Positions 1 through 12,110 of a stretch of 64,000 nucleotides of DNA are shown in pieces. Origin of the DNA: Microplitis mediator (lineage: Eukaryota > Arthropoda > Insecta > Hymenoptera > Braconidae); contig NC_079975.1 of the NCBI RefSeq assembly GCF_029852145.1, positions 26,355,364 to 26,419,363 of the forward strand, read 5' to 3'. Within the stretch, counting starts at the first letter, position 1. Each line of letters opens with the position of its first letter. Position numbers and translations under genes: made by a program. The notes under the pieces were generated by a model. It did no database searches, had not been told where the DNA came from, and worked only from the letters and a program-made list of their open reading frames with translations.

Positions 1-116
1 TTGAGGTCGACAATGACCGACGTGGGAAAGGAACGTAAATTCTCTTCTCCTTCGATGCCTCTTTTTATTAAATAACTTACATATATTTTATTTTATTTTT
101 CACTATTCAAATTAAC

Positions 117-1188
117 ACACGGAAAAAACAGTTCTGTAAAAGTTACAGAAAAGTCTGTAAAATTGACAGATGTTTCTCTGTCAATTTAATTATGTAATTT
201 TTACAGAACCAAAAAGTTTATTTTCAAATAATGAACCAAGTAATAAGTTTTTATCTTCGAGGATCATTGAGTTTGAATTTGATTAATCCACTGAACATAA
301 ACGGCACGAGTGAGAAGCAGCAGAAAAACTTTCTACGAATCCAAACATTGAGTCCAAACCTAAATTGTCGCCTAAGATCAAAGCACATTGAAATGATATT
401 TGATATTCCTTCTTATCAATATTCAATATTATTCAAAAAATTCCAAAAATTTGTTCAAAAACTTGAAACTGAAGTAAAGATTCTGTAATATTCAAAATTT
501 TTTTTAAAAAACAAACTTCAAAATTACAAAACGATTCTGCAACGTTAACACCATATGTAGATTTTACATGAACTATAAGTAAATATTACATAAAGTTATA
601 ATGTAGGGGAAGGGGGGGAGGGGCAAAACGGGGTACCCCCAAAATTTGATAAAAAAAATTTTGTATTTCAAATGGTTTTTAAACATTCCAAAATCACTTC
701 TGTAAATATAATTAAGCGTTATTTTGAATTTTTTTTGATAAATTTTTTCGAAAATCAATTGTCAGTTGAAAAATATTAATGACGTTTGTTTTATGATAAA
801 AACTATTAAAAATTTTTTTTCTTCTTTTGTATCCAATAAAAATGTAAAATATAATTTTTCTTCATGTAAATTACTTACAAAAAATTAAACTTAATCAAAT
901 TCGTTCAAAATCCAGAAATTTTTTTTTTTTACCCTTTTTAGGGGGTGCCCCATTTTGCCCGCAGAAATGAAAAATTTTTTTTTTCAACGAGTCCTCGAAA
1001 ACTTGGTATTTCCTTAAGTACCCCCCCCCCTTTGCCCCTCCCCCCCTATTACATTATGTTATTTATAAAAATAACATTTATGAATTTGTAGAAATAACAT
1101 ATTTTATCTGTAAATGTTACAAATAATATCATCAGTAAATTTTACCGATTTTTTTCTGTAACTTTTACAGAACTGTTTTTTCCGCGCA
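117..1188. repeat. Inverted-repeat element with CGGAAAAAACAG termini
   Basis: A terminal arm of about 30 bp starting CGGAAAAAACAGTTCTG near 120 is repeated in reverse complement at about 1152-1184, ending in CAGAACTGTTTTTTCCG. The inner parts are rich in further CTGTAA/TTACAG words. The span of about 1.07 kb contains no plausible protein. It looks like a non-autonomous DNA transposon that has received a second element at 603-1049. I could not define a clean target-site duplication. Confidence 0.6.
603..1049. repeat. Fold-back element, TAGGGGA family, copy A
   Basis: The left end begins TAGGGGAAGGGGGGAGGGGC and the right end reads GCCCCTCCCCCCCTA, so the ends are inverted copies. The interior is AT-rich. 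Copy B at 3060-3531 carries nearly the same interior in the opposite orientation, for example matching blocks around 660-960 and 3200-3500. It lies inside the element at 117-1188. No coding capacity is seen, so this is a MITE-like element. Confidence 0.75.
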
Positions 1189-1189
1189 C

Positions 1190-2915
1190 AATCAATAAAC
1201 AACAAAAAAATTTAAAAAATATTAACTGCAGTTTCACTGTTCCCTTTCTCCGCTGTGCAAACACCGGACAATTTATAGGTTTGCTCACATGCCGACATTT
1301 CTCTTTTGTCAAATTGTTCTCATGCTCAACCGGCACACGGAATCACATACAATATTACCGATATTATATATTTTTTGTTAATAATTTTAAAAAAATCAAA
1401 CAACTCCATATGCGGTATTAAAAAATTCACATAATTCTCTCTCCCTCTCACTCGGTAGATTTATTTTCCCGAGCTAAATAATACAGATTTAATGTTGATA
1501 AATAAATAACTGTATAATTCATGTCGCGACATTCCATTGTTCATTGTCTTGTACTCATACTTTTATATATTTACGATCCTTACTCGGTTAATGCATTTAA
1601 AAGTAATGCACCCCAGTTTCTTATTCATATATTTAACACACGAAAATTAATAAACAATAAATAAAATAATAAAAATATATATTATTTATTATTTTATAAA
1701 TAAACACACGCGGGTAATTTGAATAAATAATAATAATGTGTTTTTTTTTTAATGAATATTCGATTATTATATTCCTTTATTCAAATAAATTCAATTAATT
1801 TCCATAGCCCAGAACAATGGCCGCGGTTTTATATTTGAGTAAAAAAAAATGATCATGTTATATTTGAATAAAAATAATTTAGCCGCGAGTGTATCGGGCG
1901 CGGGATACTAAGGGGTATTTCTAAAAACTCCATGGGGTTTTCGTGGTACGGGAATATTGGCATCTTTTGAGAGATGAGTAAGGACGCGGAATGCGGGGTG
2001 GCCATCGATGGGGCAGAAAGTCGGCGAGTGACCGCGGGAGAGGATCGATGGCGATTTGGATTGACGAAGTGGTGAACGAGAGCTGGCCAGTGTTTGAGAA
2101 CAAGAATCAGGTGAGTACAAAAACGAGCAAGATCGACAGAACACGAGTAGCTACGATTTGGTGATATGATAAAAAAGAGTACGGGCAAAGGATTCCGTCG
2201 CGGGCAAGTTATTTATCGTTCTGATTTAATACTTGGACGTTTAGTCGACGCGACGGAATGCCGAGGCTTTAAAGTCGAGGTATTGTATAGAAAATAAGGG
2301 CCCAGCTGACCAATAATCGGTAACTTAAAACCCATTGGTGGTTAATACGGTGACGTGCCGAGCGTTCTCCAAACCTCTGTCGTAGTAATAATTAATTTAA
2401 CTTTTTGCTCATGCGTACCAGCTTTTATTTTATCTTAGACATCTTTCGTCGCCTTCTTACTAATTTAAACTTTTGTTTTCAAACAAAAAAGTTACATGTG
2501 ACTTTAAATTATGGCCAATTCACCCCATGTCTATTTTGCCCCTTCTTGCAGAGCAATGACCTCTAGAGCCTCCATATTTTTTGTCTAATTACTGGCATTT
2601 AGTACAGCGCAAATAACTCCAGTCAATTATCAAGTTGATATTTTAAAAAATTTTTTTGAAACAGCAGCCAGTATTTAAACTCCAGTTGGCTATTGTTCTA
2701 AAAACTAAAGTGCCCGAGTATTTTTTTAGCCCTTGTATTGTATGCCAACGCCGAGATTGTTTCGTCCTCATCGCGTGGATGTTTTGCTTGCCGTTTAATC
2801 GCCGTTAACGAGCGGTTATCGTTCCCGTCAGTAGAAACACGATGATGCTAACGAGCCGATCGCCGGAAACAATCTCAGCTCTCACGTTAAACACAAATTT
2901 TATTTATTTTTATAT
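1190..2915. other. Non-coding stretch, no supported gene
   Basis: This is mostly AT-rich DNA with simple A/T runs. A GC-richer patch at about 1870-2290 ends with a good splice donor (CAG|GTGAGT, donor at 2111), but no partner exon was recognised. An 11-12 bp inverted pair GAGATTGTTTC / GAAACAATCTC flanks about 110 bp near 2750-2875. Nothing here supports a named gene. Confidence 0.5.
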
Positions 2916-3050
2916 ACACAGAAATAAATTATTTCTTGGCGCAAGAATTATTTTTCATTATGGACTAGAAATAATTTATTGACACAAGAAAATTTTATTT
3001 TTCAATTCATGGTGCAAAAAATTTATCAGGGCAAGTAAAATTTTCTTTTT
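2916..3050. repeat. CACAGAAA / CTTGGCGCAAG repeat fragment
   Basis: The sequence starts ACACAGAAATAAATTATTTC and includes TTCTTGGCGCAAGAA. The same words occur in the better-preserved element at 27348-27572. The right end is degraded and runs straight into the fold-back element at 3060. It is probably a partial copy of the same MITE family. Confidence 0.45.
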
Positions 3051-3059
3051 GTCTACATA

Positions 3060-3531
3060 TAGGGGAGGGAGGGGCAAAAGGGGGTACTTAAGGAAATACC
3101 GAGTTTTCGAGGACTCAAATACGCAAAATTTTTTTTTTTTAATGATATTCAAAGTAAATAGAAGAAATTTTCAGTTACCGTTGAAAAAAAAATTTTTCAT
3201 TTCTGCGGGCAAAGGGGGGACCCCCTAAAAAAGGGAAAAAAAAAAAATTTCTGGATTTTAAACGAATTTGATTAAGTTTAATTTTTTTGTAAGTAATTTA
3301 CATGAAGAAAAATTATATTTTACATTTTTATTGGAGACAAAAGAAGAAAAAAAATTTTCAATAGTTTTTATCATGAAACAAACGTCATTAATATTTTTCA
3401 ACTGACAATTTATTTTTGAAAAAGTTTACCAAAAAAATTCAAAGTAATGCTTAATTATATTTACAGAAGTGATTTTGGAATGTTTAAAAACCATTTACCC
3501 TACCCCTTTTTGCCCCCCCCCCCTTCCCCTA
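3060..3531. repeat. Fold-back element, TAGGGGA family, copy B
   Basis: The ends read TAGGGGAGGGAGGGGC and CCCCCCCTTCCCCTA. The interior is close to the reverse complement of copy A, including the GTCAGTTGAAAAATATTAAT / ATTAATATTTTTCAACTGAC match. Two such copies in opposite orientation 2 kb apart show a mobile, non-autonomous family. Confidence 0.75.
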
Positions 3532-4150
3532 AATAACAAATATTAACGCTAGGCTCAAAAAAAAACCGCGGGAAAATTTGAAATCTCGTGAGAAAATAAA
3601 AAAAACCGGTAGTTTGCTTAATTTGAGAATAAATAATTAAAATACTTTAAAGACGTATTTTAAAAAATCAATACCGGAAGTAGGTGACAATAGTAACATC
3701 ACCTTAGGTGACTTTAACACACGTGTATAAATAGTCAAAAAAAAAAGAAAAAATAAAACATAAAAATAAGCATTTATTGAAATCTACTTGCGTCATTTTC
3801 ATTGTTTACTAATTAATGTAAACACCAGCGAAAATATATATTAAGTTTGATTTGTGCTTCGAGAGCGACAAAGAAAGCGAAAAAAAAATAAAGATGATTA
3901 CATTCATTGATAATTATAATTTTATGTGACAGGGATTAATTTACGTTCAAATTATTTAAAGTGACTTATTATTGACACATATTATGACGTAAATTAGTAA
4001 TATTTGAAATTTGTGTGAAGGAAATAAACGGTAATATAAGTTTTTAGATAAGAATTATGATCATTACTGATAACGTGAGTGTTTAATGTGTGTTATCAAG
4101 TTGGTATATATTAACCGTGAAAAAAATTATAGAGAGCACTCGCTGTTAAA

Positions 4151-4725
4151 ATGTCTTACGATAAATTACTGTTAGTGTTCCTCATCACCCTCGTCCATTA
4201 TTCATCATGTAAGTTGTCACTTTATATATTAATTAGCTATTTTACATACAAATATATTTTCAAAACCCGAGTACGTGGCGCTTTGTTGCCTCCGTCACGC
4301 AGCGAACTCGGGCTGAAAATATATTTCCTGAGGTATTTCGTAGCAATCAGTGATTTGTGATAAATAAATATTTCTATCCAGGTGTACCCATAAACAACGA
4401 CGAGTTGGATGACGACGTTTTGAATTGTGTTGACTCGCGGGCCTCAAATATTCAGGAGCAGGGCTACAAGACAGAGGACCAGGACAAGCTGGCTGATTTT
4501 TTGCTGTCGACCTACTGCTATAGATTCAAAAAGGGCGACTGGACAGTGGACCCACAAGCAGTGACTTACATATTTAACATCTACAAGCCGAAGTTGACGA
4601 GAGACTACAACTGCACGAACTTCAATGACTGCGAGATTCCTATTTTTCCGGCAGACAACTTGAAAACGAACGACGATAAGCTCAAAAAGTTCATTAGAGT
4701 CGTTCTGGGAATACCTTATCAATAG
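4151..4725 (+). CDS. Small secreted protein of unknown function, two exons
   Basis: The exons are 4151-4208 and 4382-4725, giving 133 residues. The donor after 4208 is GTAAGT, the acceptor is CCAG at 4378-4381, and the codon TGT is split across the intron in phase. Residues 1-20 are a typical signal peptide (MSYDKLLLVFLITLVHYSSC). The mature part is acidic at its start, has several cysteines and contains one N-C-T glycosylation sequon. No membrane segment follows the signal, and poly(A)-type AATAAA words lie about 80 bp after the stop. I do not recognise the family. Small cysteine-containing secreted proteins are common in insects, but neither a venom nor an odorant-binding role can be claimed. 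The first ATG is chosen because it gives the signal peptide and an in-phase splice. Confidence 0.75.
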
Positions 4726-5012
4726 ATAATATTTTATATTTTTTATGGACTAGATCGTATTTTTTTTATAAATAGTGTTTTAAATTATTGTAATTATAAA
4801 TCGATTTTAATAAAATTCTTTTAAAAAAATTTATCCAGTGGTTTTTTATTTTTTTCATTTTTATTTTTAGAATTAACTTTAATTTATAGTTTTATAGACA
4901 CAGATGTTCACAAACATTACACGTGCGTTCACCGTGTAGACTATTTTTCAAGGTTTAAATATTTTATTGATAACACTAATTACAGTTACAGCAGCACTGA
5001 AAGTACGTGGGT

Positions 5013-5786
5013 GTAGGGGAGGGTGGGACAGAGTGACCCCCATGGGGCAGAGCGGCCCCCCTGAAATTTTGACCAAAAAAAAAATTTTTTTTTTTTCGAC
5101 TAATTACTATAAATCCGATATGTTTGCGCATTTTTACCCCTACGCATGACATTTGGGGCAAAATGGACAAGCCCAAAATTTTGAAAAAGTGATTTTTTCA
5201 TATTTTTATCGTCAAATTAAAAAAAAATTAGTATAATTCCACATTTCTAGCCCTACGCATAACACCTGGGGCAAAATGGACCAGCCGAAACTTACGAAAA
5301 AATTATTTTTTCATATTTTTCGGCCGTTTCTTTATGTAAGAGGCAAATTTGGTCACTAAAAATTTATAAAAATTAAATTTTTTTTTTTAGTTGATAAATT
5401 TTTGAAATAAAGTAAAATTATAGAATTGATTTTTTTTTTATTAAATAACAATTAGTAATTAAGGTAATCGAGAGTGAACGATTTTTTACGCTTTAAAAAA
5501 TTTTTTTCGAGTAATATAAAACCAAAAATAGTTGTCAAGAGAAAGAAATACATTCTTAATGATGAAAACAATTTAAAAAAAAAAAAAACGAAAAAAAAAA
5601 TTTTTTTGTCACTTTTTGAAGGGGGGCCGCTCTGCCCCACAAAAAAAAAAAAAAAATTTTTCAGAATTTTGGCAAAATGTCCATAAATTTGTTCGAAATA
5701 GGACAAAAGTAAAGTGATCTTATGGTTGAAAGCCACAAAAAATAATAATTGGCTTAGGGGGGCCACTCTGCCCCACCCTCCCCTAC
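5013..5786. repeat. Fold-back element, TAGGGGA family, copy C (divergent)
   Basis: The left end TAGGGGAGGGTGGGACAGAG and the right end CTCTGCCCCACCCTCCCCTA are near-perfect inverted copies. The interior repeats words such as GGGGCAAAATGGAC and GGGGGGCCGCTCTGCCCC. It shares only the outer TAGGGGAGGG with copies A and B, so it is a different subfamily. It has no coding capacity. Confidence 0.75.
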
Positions 5787-5815
5787 TGAATATTTATAAA
5801 TAATTATTGGGGCCT

Positions 5816-6491
5816 GTTGTAGAAAAGTTTAAACTGCAGGCCGGTGAAAAGAGGTGACAATTGAATGGTTTTATGTTTATTGGCGTATCGGTAGCTATAT
5901 ATAGCATCAGTGTTACGAATTTTCAAAGTTGGTTAGCTCACAGTCAGTGCCGTAGATCTGGGTCTAGGTCTAGGTCTTGCTCACGGTTCTGGTCTGGGCT
6001 TAAGTTTGTTTATGGGGCGCGCACCCCGTGGAGAAATTTTCAGACTTAAGCCAGTGAGCTGAAGAGGAAGCTTATAAAATAGCTGGGTCCGGGACTAATC
6101 AGTTATTCTGCACAATATTTAAAAATTTCTTTGTAAATCTTCAGTGCTGGTGTTATTTTTTATTTTATAAACAAACCGGGAATTTCAAATTCCTGTGTGT
6201 GATATTAAGAGAGGGGGAACCAGAGCTGGGAAGATGAAGATGGAATTTCTTTTGAGAAAAAGAAAAAAGTATTCTGTTTATTCACCCGTAAATAATCAAA
6301 AACGGTGTAACTAATTCGCCAGGAATATTCCTGCTTTTAGTTAACTGTTGGTATTTTCTGGTGCATCCGGGCTTTTTAAATAAATATTTTCACTTTTAAA
6401 GTAAACTGTCCCTGATTTTTATCATCTCGATTATGATTATTTTACTCTAAACGTGTTGACGGGTTTGGGAAACTGTTTTTGGTCATTACAA
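5816..6491 (+). mobile_element. Candidate solo LTR
   Basis: A 676-bp segment runs from GTTGTAG to ATTACAA, with short inverted TTGTA / TACAA ends, and is flanked on both sides by GCCT (5812-5815 and 6492-6495). It is GC-richer than its surroundings. It holds a core promoter (TATAAA at 6073 and an initiator-like TCAGTT 26-28 bp downstream) and an AATAAA word near 6378, the order expected of an LTR. No second LTR, primer-binding site or gag-pol sequence is visible, so it would be a solo LTR. A host promoter with a first non-coding exon is the main alternative. Confidence 0.35.
6073..6104 (+). promoter_or_regulatory. TATA box plus initiator
   Basis: TATAAA at 6073-6078 is followed by AATCAGTT with the initiator A at 6101, 28 bp from the first T of the TATA box. 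That spacing is canonical for insect core promoters. It lies inside the candidate LTR at 5816-6491. It could also drive a host transcript to the right, but no first coding exon was found downstream. Confidence 0.4.
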
Positions 6492-6495
6492 GCCT

Positions 6496-9400
6496 CCGAT
6501 CGGTACCCGAAATCTTCTAAATGTTTTTCTTTCTGAGCATTTGTTTTCACTATCACCTGATCTAGTTTCAAAATTTTATTCTGTCCGATAAATTTTTAAA
6601 AAATACCTAGTAAATTATTTTTTAGCCTCCTCGTTGGTCTGAAGTCGCTCGAAAATTGTAAACAGAATTTAAGCATAAAAAAAATTTTTAACCGAAAAAT
6701 ATTTGTATCGCGATTAGTTACGCGCCCGTAGCAACGCGTTTAGATTATTCACGCTCGAGGATTCAGAGAAAGAAAAAAAACAAGATTGTCATTCCTCTAT
6801 AAACATAAATCTCCATATCCCATTGACTGAACATAAACTATTTACTTGGAAAAAAAAAAAAGAAAAAAAAAAAAAGGCCCGTCTCATATTTTCGGAAAGT
6901 GATTTTACTTAAAAAGTATTAACTTAAATTAAATATTTATAATTATTTTGAATAAAAATAAACTTTAAATGGAAATAGACAATAAAATTTATTGCGTATT
7001 TAATGTATGAGTATTTAAAAGTATTAAAGAAACCAACCACGAGTTTATATTCATAATAATCGCGTTACGATCCTCGTAATATTTAACTGGCGGTCGTATA
7101 ACAGCCCGACTTTATTGTTCCCGTCTCCATTTATGCCCTCGCCAAACTTTAAACTATGAACTTAACTTTTATTTTCTTTTTCCGCCCCCTCAAAATCTGG
7201 GTCGGGGTAAAATGAAAATTTAAAAAAAAAATTTAAATACTCCGATTTTCCCGCAATTTTTTTCTACACTTTCTGGGTGCCCATTTTACCCCAGTGTAGA
7301 CTAGATAATTTCAAAAGTTGTTGATAGAAAAAAAAATGAAGTTTCGAAATTCAAAAAATTTGATGATCGAGAGCTGGATTATCTACAAGATAATTTTATT
7401 GGTTGGTAAAAAATGGTGATCATCAATCTATTGTAGGCTACACAATGATGAGCGATCGATCCCTTGAGATCTCTGTAAATACTAGGTATACATAAATATT
7501 TTGAGTGATTAATTTGTCAGATGACAAAATATAAATGTTTATATTTGTCCATATAATAATAATCTATCATCTTAATAGCTCATTTATTAAATTATTATGT
7601 CAGTAAGCCGTCTCATATTTTTATTACCCAAAGCTGGGCAAGACGGTCCGGGAAAAAAGAAGCAAAACTTATTTCCAATGATAACGAAATTGAGTAAAAA
7701 CCAGTTTAGGGGAATTTCCGAGATTAATTTGAATAAAAAGCTTGCGGAAAAAATGTTTAGCGAGGCTACGAGGTCGTTAAGGATGAAGCAAGAAGTAGAT
7801 GGTGATTGCCGATAGCTACTTAAGTTAACCCTTGGGGTCGCTCGGCAGCGAGCGCAAAAGTGCATCGCGGGCCCTCGTTGCCTCGCGTCATCGGAATGGA
7901 GTGTTTGGTGGCATGCAAGGGCCACACACCTCGAGAGACTAATAGCCACCGAGATAACGTAAACACTCGAGTAGCGGCGGATTTAGCACGAAATCGCCCG
8001 TACTTTTGTAAGCATCCTGGCCGGCTTAATCCGGTATTTAATTTCCAAATGCTATCTGAATTTTGAACTGATTTATCGATTTATCCCCTGCCCCGAACAA
8101 AGCTACCAGATAAAAACACTTAAAACCTCTCGGAAAACATGTCCACCGTGGCTTCCAGCTTACATCCATGGCATGCACCCATGGACCCATGGACCCATGC
8201 ATCCTCAGCTCCTCCATTCACGGCAGGCACGGAGATATCGAGGAAGATTAATAACGCTCTCGGTCCCGGTGTATACGTACACACTATCCCAGTAAGGAAG
8301 GGGGGGGGAGGGAGCAAACAAGAGCCAGAGGTTATCTTCCATCGTTTTTTATTATTTTTAAAACTCGAGTCCCTCGCTCATCATTTTCATCTCCGGCCTC
8401 TTGTTTTATTATTTTTCCAGCCCGACTCGACTCGACTCGGGTTCTTCCACCTTCTGTGTGTTGTTCTCTATTATTTATTCCCGTCTATCCCAGTGATGCG
8501 AGTCCTCTTCTCGGCCAGACGATGAATCGATGGATATTTATAATGCCAAGACAAATATCTCGATAGGCTTTTCTGTGTCTGTAAGTGATGATGATCTCCT
8601 TCCGGTGATGCGGAAGCCTACTCGGGTTATGAGTAGTCGATTACGAGGGTTTAATGGGGACTCTTAATCATCCAGCCTCATATATATTATATACACACCA
8701 AAGACACTCTCGACATATATTTATATACATATATATACTCAACAATATAACTTGTTTGACAGGATTATGTTGAATGTGTTGCGCGTCTGGCGAACCGTTT
8801 TTTACTCGTCATCGTACTCTCGTTGTCGTCATCATCTTTGTATTTATAAATATATATATATATACCTTCTCTTAATTAATCATTAAACGTAACCATTTTA
8901 AATTAAACACCGTTACCAAACTATAAATTAACCGTTCAAAAATAATTATAACTTTTTTTTTTACCGGCTAATTATTTAATTTTTTATAGTTTGTCTTTCT
9001 CGGAATTAAAAATCCACTATACACATATGTGTATATATATGAGCGTGTATATTTATTGTAATTTATTGCCGCGGACTTTACCCAGTGTTCTGAGATGAAA
9101 AACTGTTCCCATTTCAATGGACCAATTGTTTGGTGTTTACGCTCTCGAATATATATATTGTAATTTTTCGATCGCGAGACCTGGGACTTTATAAATATAT
9201 AGTAAATTGTTTATGTGGTTATGAGCGTAGGTGGATGGTATACGTGCCGATACTCACATCTACACTACGCGGTTATTATCGTATATAATTCGAGTTGACG
9301 TCAATAAACGTTTTATATGTTTACACTTGAATTAATAATTATTATTACGAGCTTTGCTTTGTTTTAATTTCGTATAATTGATGTTGGGTCTATTTTTAGC

Positions 9401-10370
9401 TGGATTAGGCCAAGCTGGTTGCTTTAGTTTCGTGAGCTCGCGGGTTAGGGAACATTAATTTTACAGTAATTTATATTTTACCGGCGGGATGCGTCAGCGT
9501 ATTTTTATTTGATAACAAAATCGTGGCCATAGCTGGTGGAATAAATTTAGTTTTATTTTTGTAATTATTATTATTTTTTTTTTTATCGAAATAATATCGA
9601 GGTCAGGTAGTCAAAAATAAATTAGTGGTATCAATTACCCGGGAGATTATAAATTGATTTAAAAAATAAAAAAAAAAATAAAAGTTGAGATAGAGGATTT
9701 ATATTTTTTGTGAGTAATGAAACTACTTAACTAAACGGTTTGTAGACAATATGAGTTTCCATTTTATTTGTTGGGCTCTACTGGGTGTAGAACAAAATAT
9801 TTGCTGTAAATAGTTGGATCGGAGCTGGACATCTGAGGGATAAAAGGACGAGATAGGATCTGGGACTTGATCCTTGGACGGGATGAAAGGTATGGCTGTG
9901 TGTTGTACGGTGGAGATGAAAAAAGAAAAAGGAGGATGGGGAGGGGGGGGGGGCGAAAGTAGTAGTGGGCAGTGTGGAGGTGAGAGTGACCAGAAGGAAG
10001 AATAAAAAGGAGCTTGTAGTGAATGGTGTAGGTGGACCCGCGCGGGATTCGAGCTAATCTGACCACTTTGGAGGGCCCGAAGTCTGCCCGGGTAGCCGTG
10101 TTTTGCCCAGGGATCGTGTTAAGGGGATTTACATTCATTTTTGATCCTAATAACCCGATCCGAAGATCCTGGAGCGCGATTTGGAACACGATACCCACCG
10201 CTCGTGCAACCCCCGTCACAATATGATTTTTTTTATATTACGCACACCAGCAAATTATACTCATTCAATATATATATGTATCATTTACATATTTCTATAT
10301 ATTATTATATTTATTTATCAATTTATTAATGTGGGGAATTTTTCAGACTTTTCTTTTACCTTTAAATTCA
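6496..10370. other. Non-coding DNA upstream of the hh exons
   Basis: No exon with recognisable protein similarity was found. GC-richer blocks at about 7600-8550 and 9770-10220 contain only short open frames with no family resemblance. Runs such as ATATATAT near 8690-8740 and 8850-8865 are simple sequence. The segment may belong to a large first intron of hh or to the space before it. Confidence 0.45.
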
Positions 10371-10720
10371 AATAACTCGTAAACTAGGCGCTTTGAGTGA
10401 AAAATTGTGAGGAACAAATTTTTAGCAAATTGAATTTCCTACAAAAAAGGTCTCTTTGAATTTTTACGTAGAATCAGTAGTTTGAGTGAAAGAAGCAATC
10501 GAAGAAAAATAAAAAATGTGCACACTTAATCCGATGAATTATTTTGTGATAAAAATTAAAATTACGCGTAAACTATCGGGTGTATGGTAAAAATGCACAG
10601 GAATGATTTTGTAGGAAATTTAATTGGCAACAAAAAAGGTATCAATGAATTTTTATGTAAGTGGGATAGTTTGGGCGCGAGAGGCAGTTGAAGTGAGATG
10701 GAAAATGTTTACTTGAAATA
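10371..10720. repeat. ~195-bp hairpin repeat, dimer
   Basis: Two degenerate units each contain the phrases 'AACTCGTAAACTA', '..GAAATTTAATT', 'CTACAAAAAAGGT' or 'CAACAAAAAAGGT' and 'GAATTTTTA.GT'. The ACAAAAAAGG word recurs about 190 bp apart, at about 10441 and 10630. It belongs to the dispersed family described for 16775-17530. Confidence 0.6.
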
Positions 10721-11054
10721 TACAGTGAAGATAAACGTGATTGTTTTGTAACAAGTTAATTAAATATAAATATATGTAATGATTAGATAAAACAAATATA
10801 TATGTATATATGTACATAATTAGTGTAATAAAATAGTAATGTTAAATAGATATGGGCATTGGGATGTATGCAATAATATATAGACGGCAATGTCGGTGCA
10901 GTCAAGTGTATCGACTCTCGCGATCGACCTTGACGAATCGGGTCTTACACGCTCACACCTGCGGCACTTACCACACGTTTAAAGTGAGAGAACTGGTCTG
11001 CCGGGTAGCTTACATTAATACATATCAGTAAGAGGAAGATAAAAATAACAAAAT

Positions 11055-11112
11055 ATAATATAATATAATATAATAAAATAAAGAGAATAAGTGAGTGAGT
11101 GAGTGAGTGAAA
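11055..11112. repeat. Microsatellites (ATAAT)n and (GTGA)n
   Basis: A run of ATATAATATAAT-type pentamers is followed directly by GTGAGTGAGTGAGTGAGTGA. These are simple tandem repeats with no coding signal. Confidence 0.85.
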
Positions 11113-11339
11113 TCGTTTGAGACAGCCAAGGGCGATGAGGCGTCGCAAAATTCAAGTCGACGGGACGTCATCACCCAACTTCACCCTCACCTACTACACT
11201 CACACTCTCATCAACAGTTTCACTCATCAGCAGTTTAATACAACTCGATAAATTAACAATTATATGATTATTTGATCTCGGAAATTACAAATTTTCTGCG
11301 AGAAAAAAATTTTTGAATTTAGTGAGGGTGTGCATGTAA

Positions 11340-12110
11340 TTTATATGGATGAGGTGTGAATTTGGATGGTGTGATTATTATAATTATATGTGGTGTGCAT
11401 ATAATATTAAAAAAAATATCAATGGTGTGCAAAAAAGATAATGTTTCAAAATTTTTGAAAGGTGTGCATTTGATAATCATTTTTAGAAATGGTGTGTACT
11501 AAAAATATATAGAATTTTTTTTATGTGAGAGGTGTGTATGGTGTGAATTTTAAAAATGTATATGGTGTGCATATGATGACGTGAAATCATGGTGTGTACT
11601 AAAAATATATAGAATTGGCTTTGATGTGAAAGGTGTGTATGGTGTGAATGTTAAAAATGTATATGGTGTGCATATGATGACGTGGAGTAATGGTGTGTAC
11701 TAAAAATATATGGAATTAGCTTTGATGTGAAAGGTGTGTATGGTGTGAATGTTAAAAATGTATATGGTGTGCATATGATGACGTGGAATAATGGTGTGTA
11801 CTAAAAATATATAGAATTGGCTTTGATGTGAAAGGTGTGTATGGTGTGAATTTTAAAAATGTATATGGTGTGCATATGATGACGTGGAATAATGGTGTGT
11901 ACTAAAAATATATAGAATTGGCTTTGATGTGAAAGGTGTGTATGGTGTGAATTTTAAAAATGTATATGGTGTGCATATGATGACGTGGAATAATGGTGTG
12001 TACTAAAAATATATAGAATTGGCTTTGATGTGAAAGGTGTGTATGGTGTGAATGTTAATAATGTATATGGTGTGCATTTATCAAAAAAATGTGTAGATAG
12101 TGTGTATGTG
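11340..12110. repeat. 101-bp minisatellite rich in GGTGTG
   Basis: The word GGTGTGTACTAAAAATATAT starts at 11591, 11692, 11793, 11894 and 11995, so the period is exactly 101 bp. Adjacent units are nearly identical, for example the shared CATATGATGACGTGGAATAA. Degenerate leading units extend left to about 11340. Each unit carries four GGTGTG cores in the same orientation, followed by TA, TA, AA and CA. The array lies 5' of the two hh exons, probably in non-coding DNA of that gene. Confidence 0.9.

Noticed and set aside
1..60. A short open frame ending in TAA at the left edge that could be a gene's last codons
   Set aside because: Only about 25 codons are visible, without splice signals or family resemblance; not enough to call a gene.
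7587..8525. Several open frames of 60-130 codons on both strands in a GC-richer stretch
   Set aside because: No protein similarity, overlapping frames on both strands, no splice-site logic; composition alone explains them.
9764..10226. A 151-codon open frame on the minus strand
   Set aside because: Rich in Pro/Ser/Leu in a low-complexity manner, contains a poly-G tract, and no family is recognised; likely chance in a GC-richer patch.
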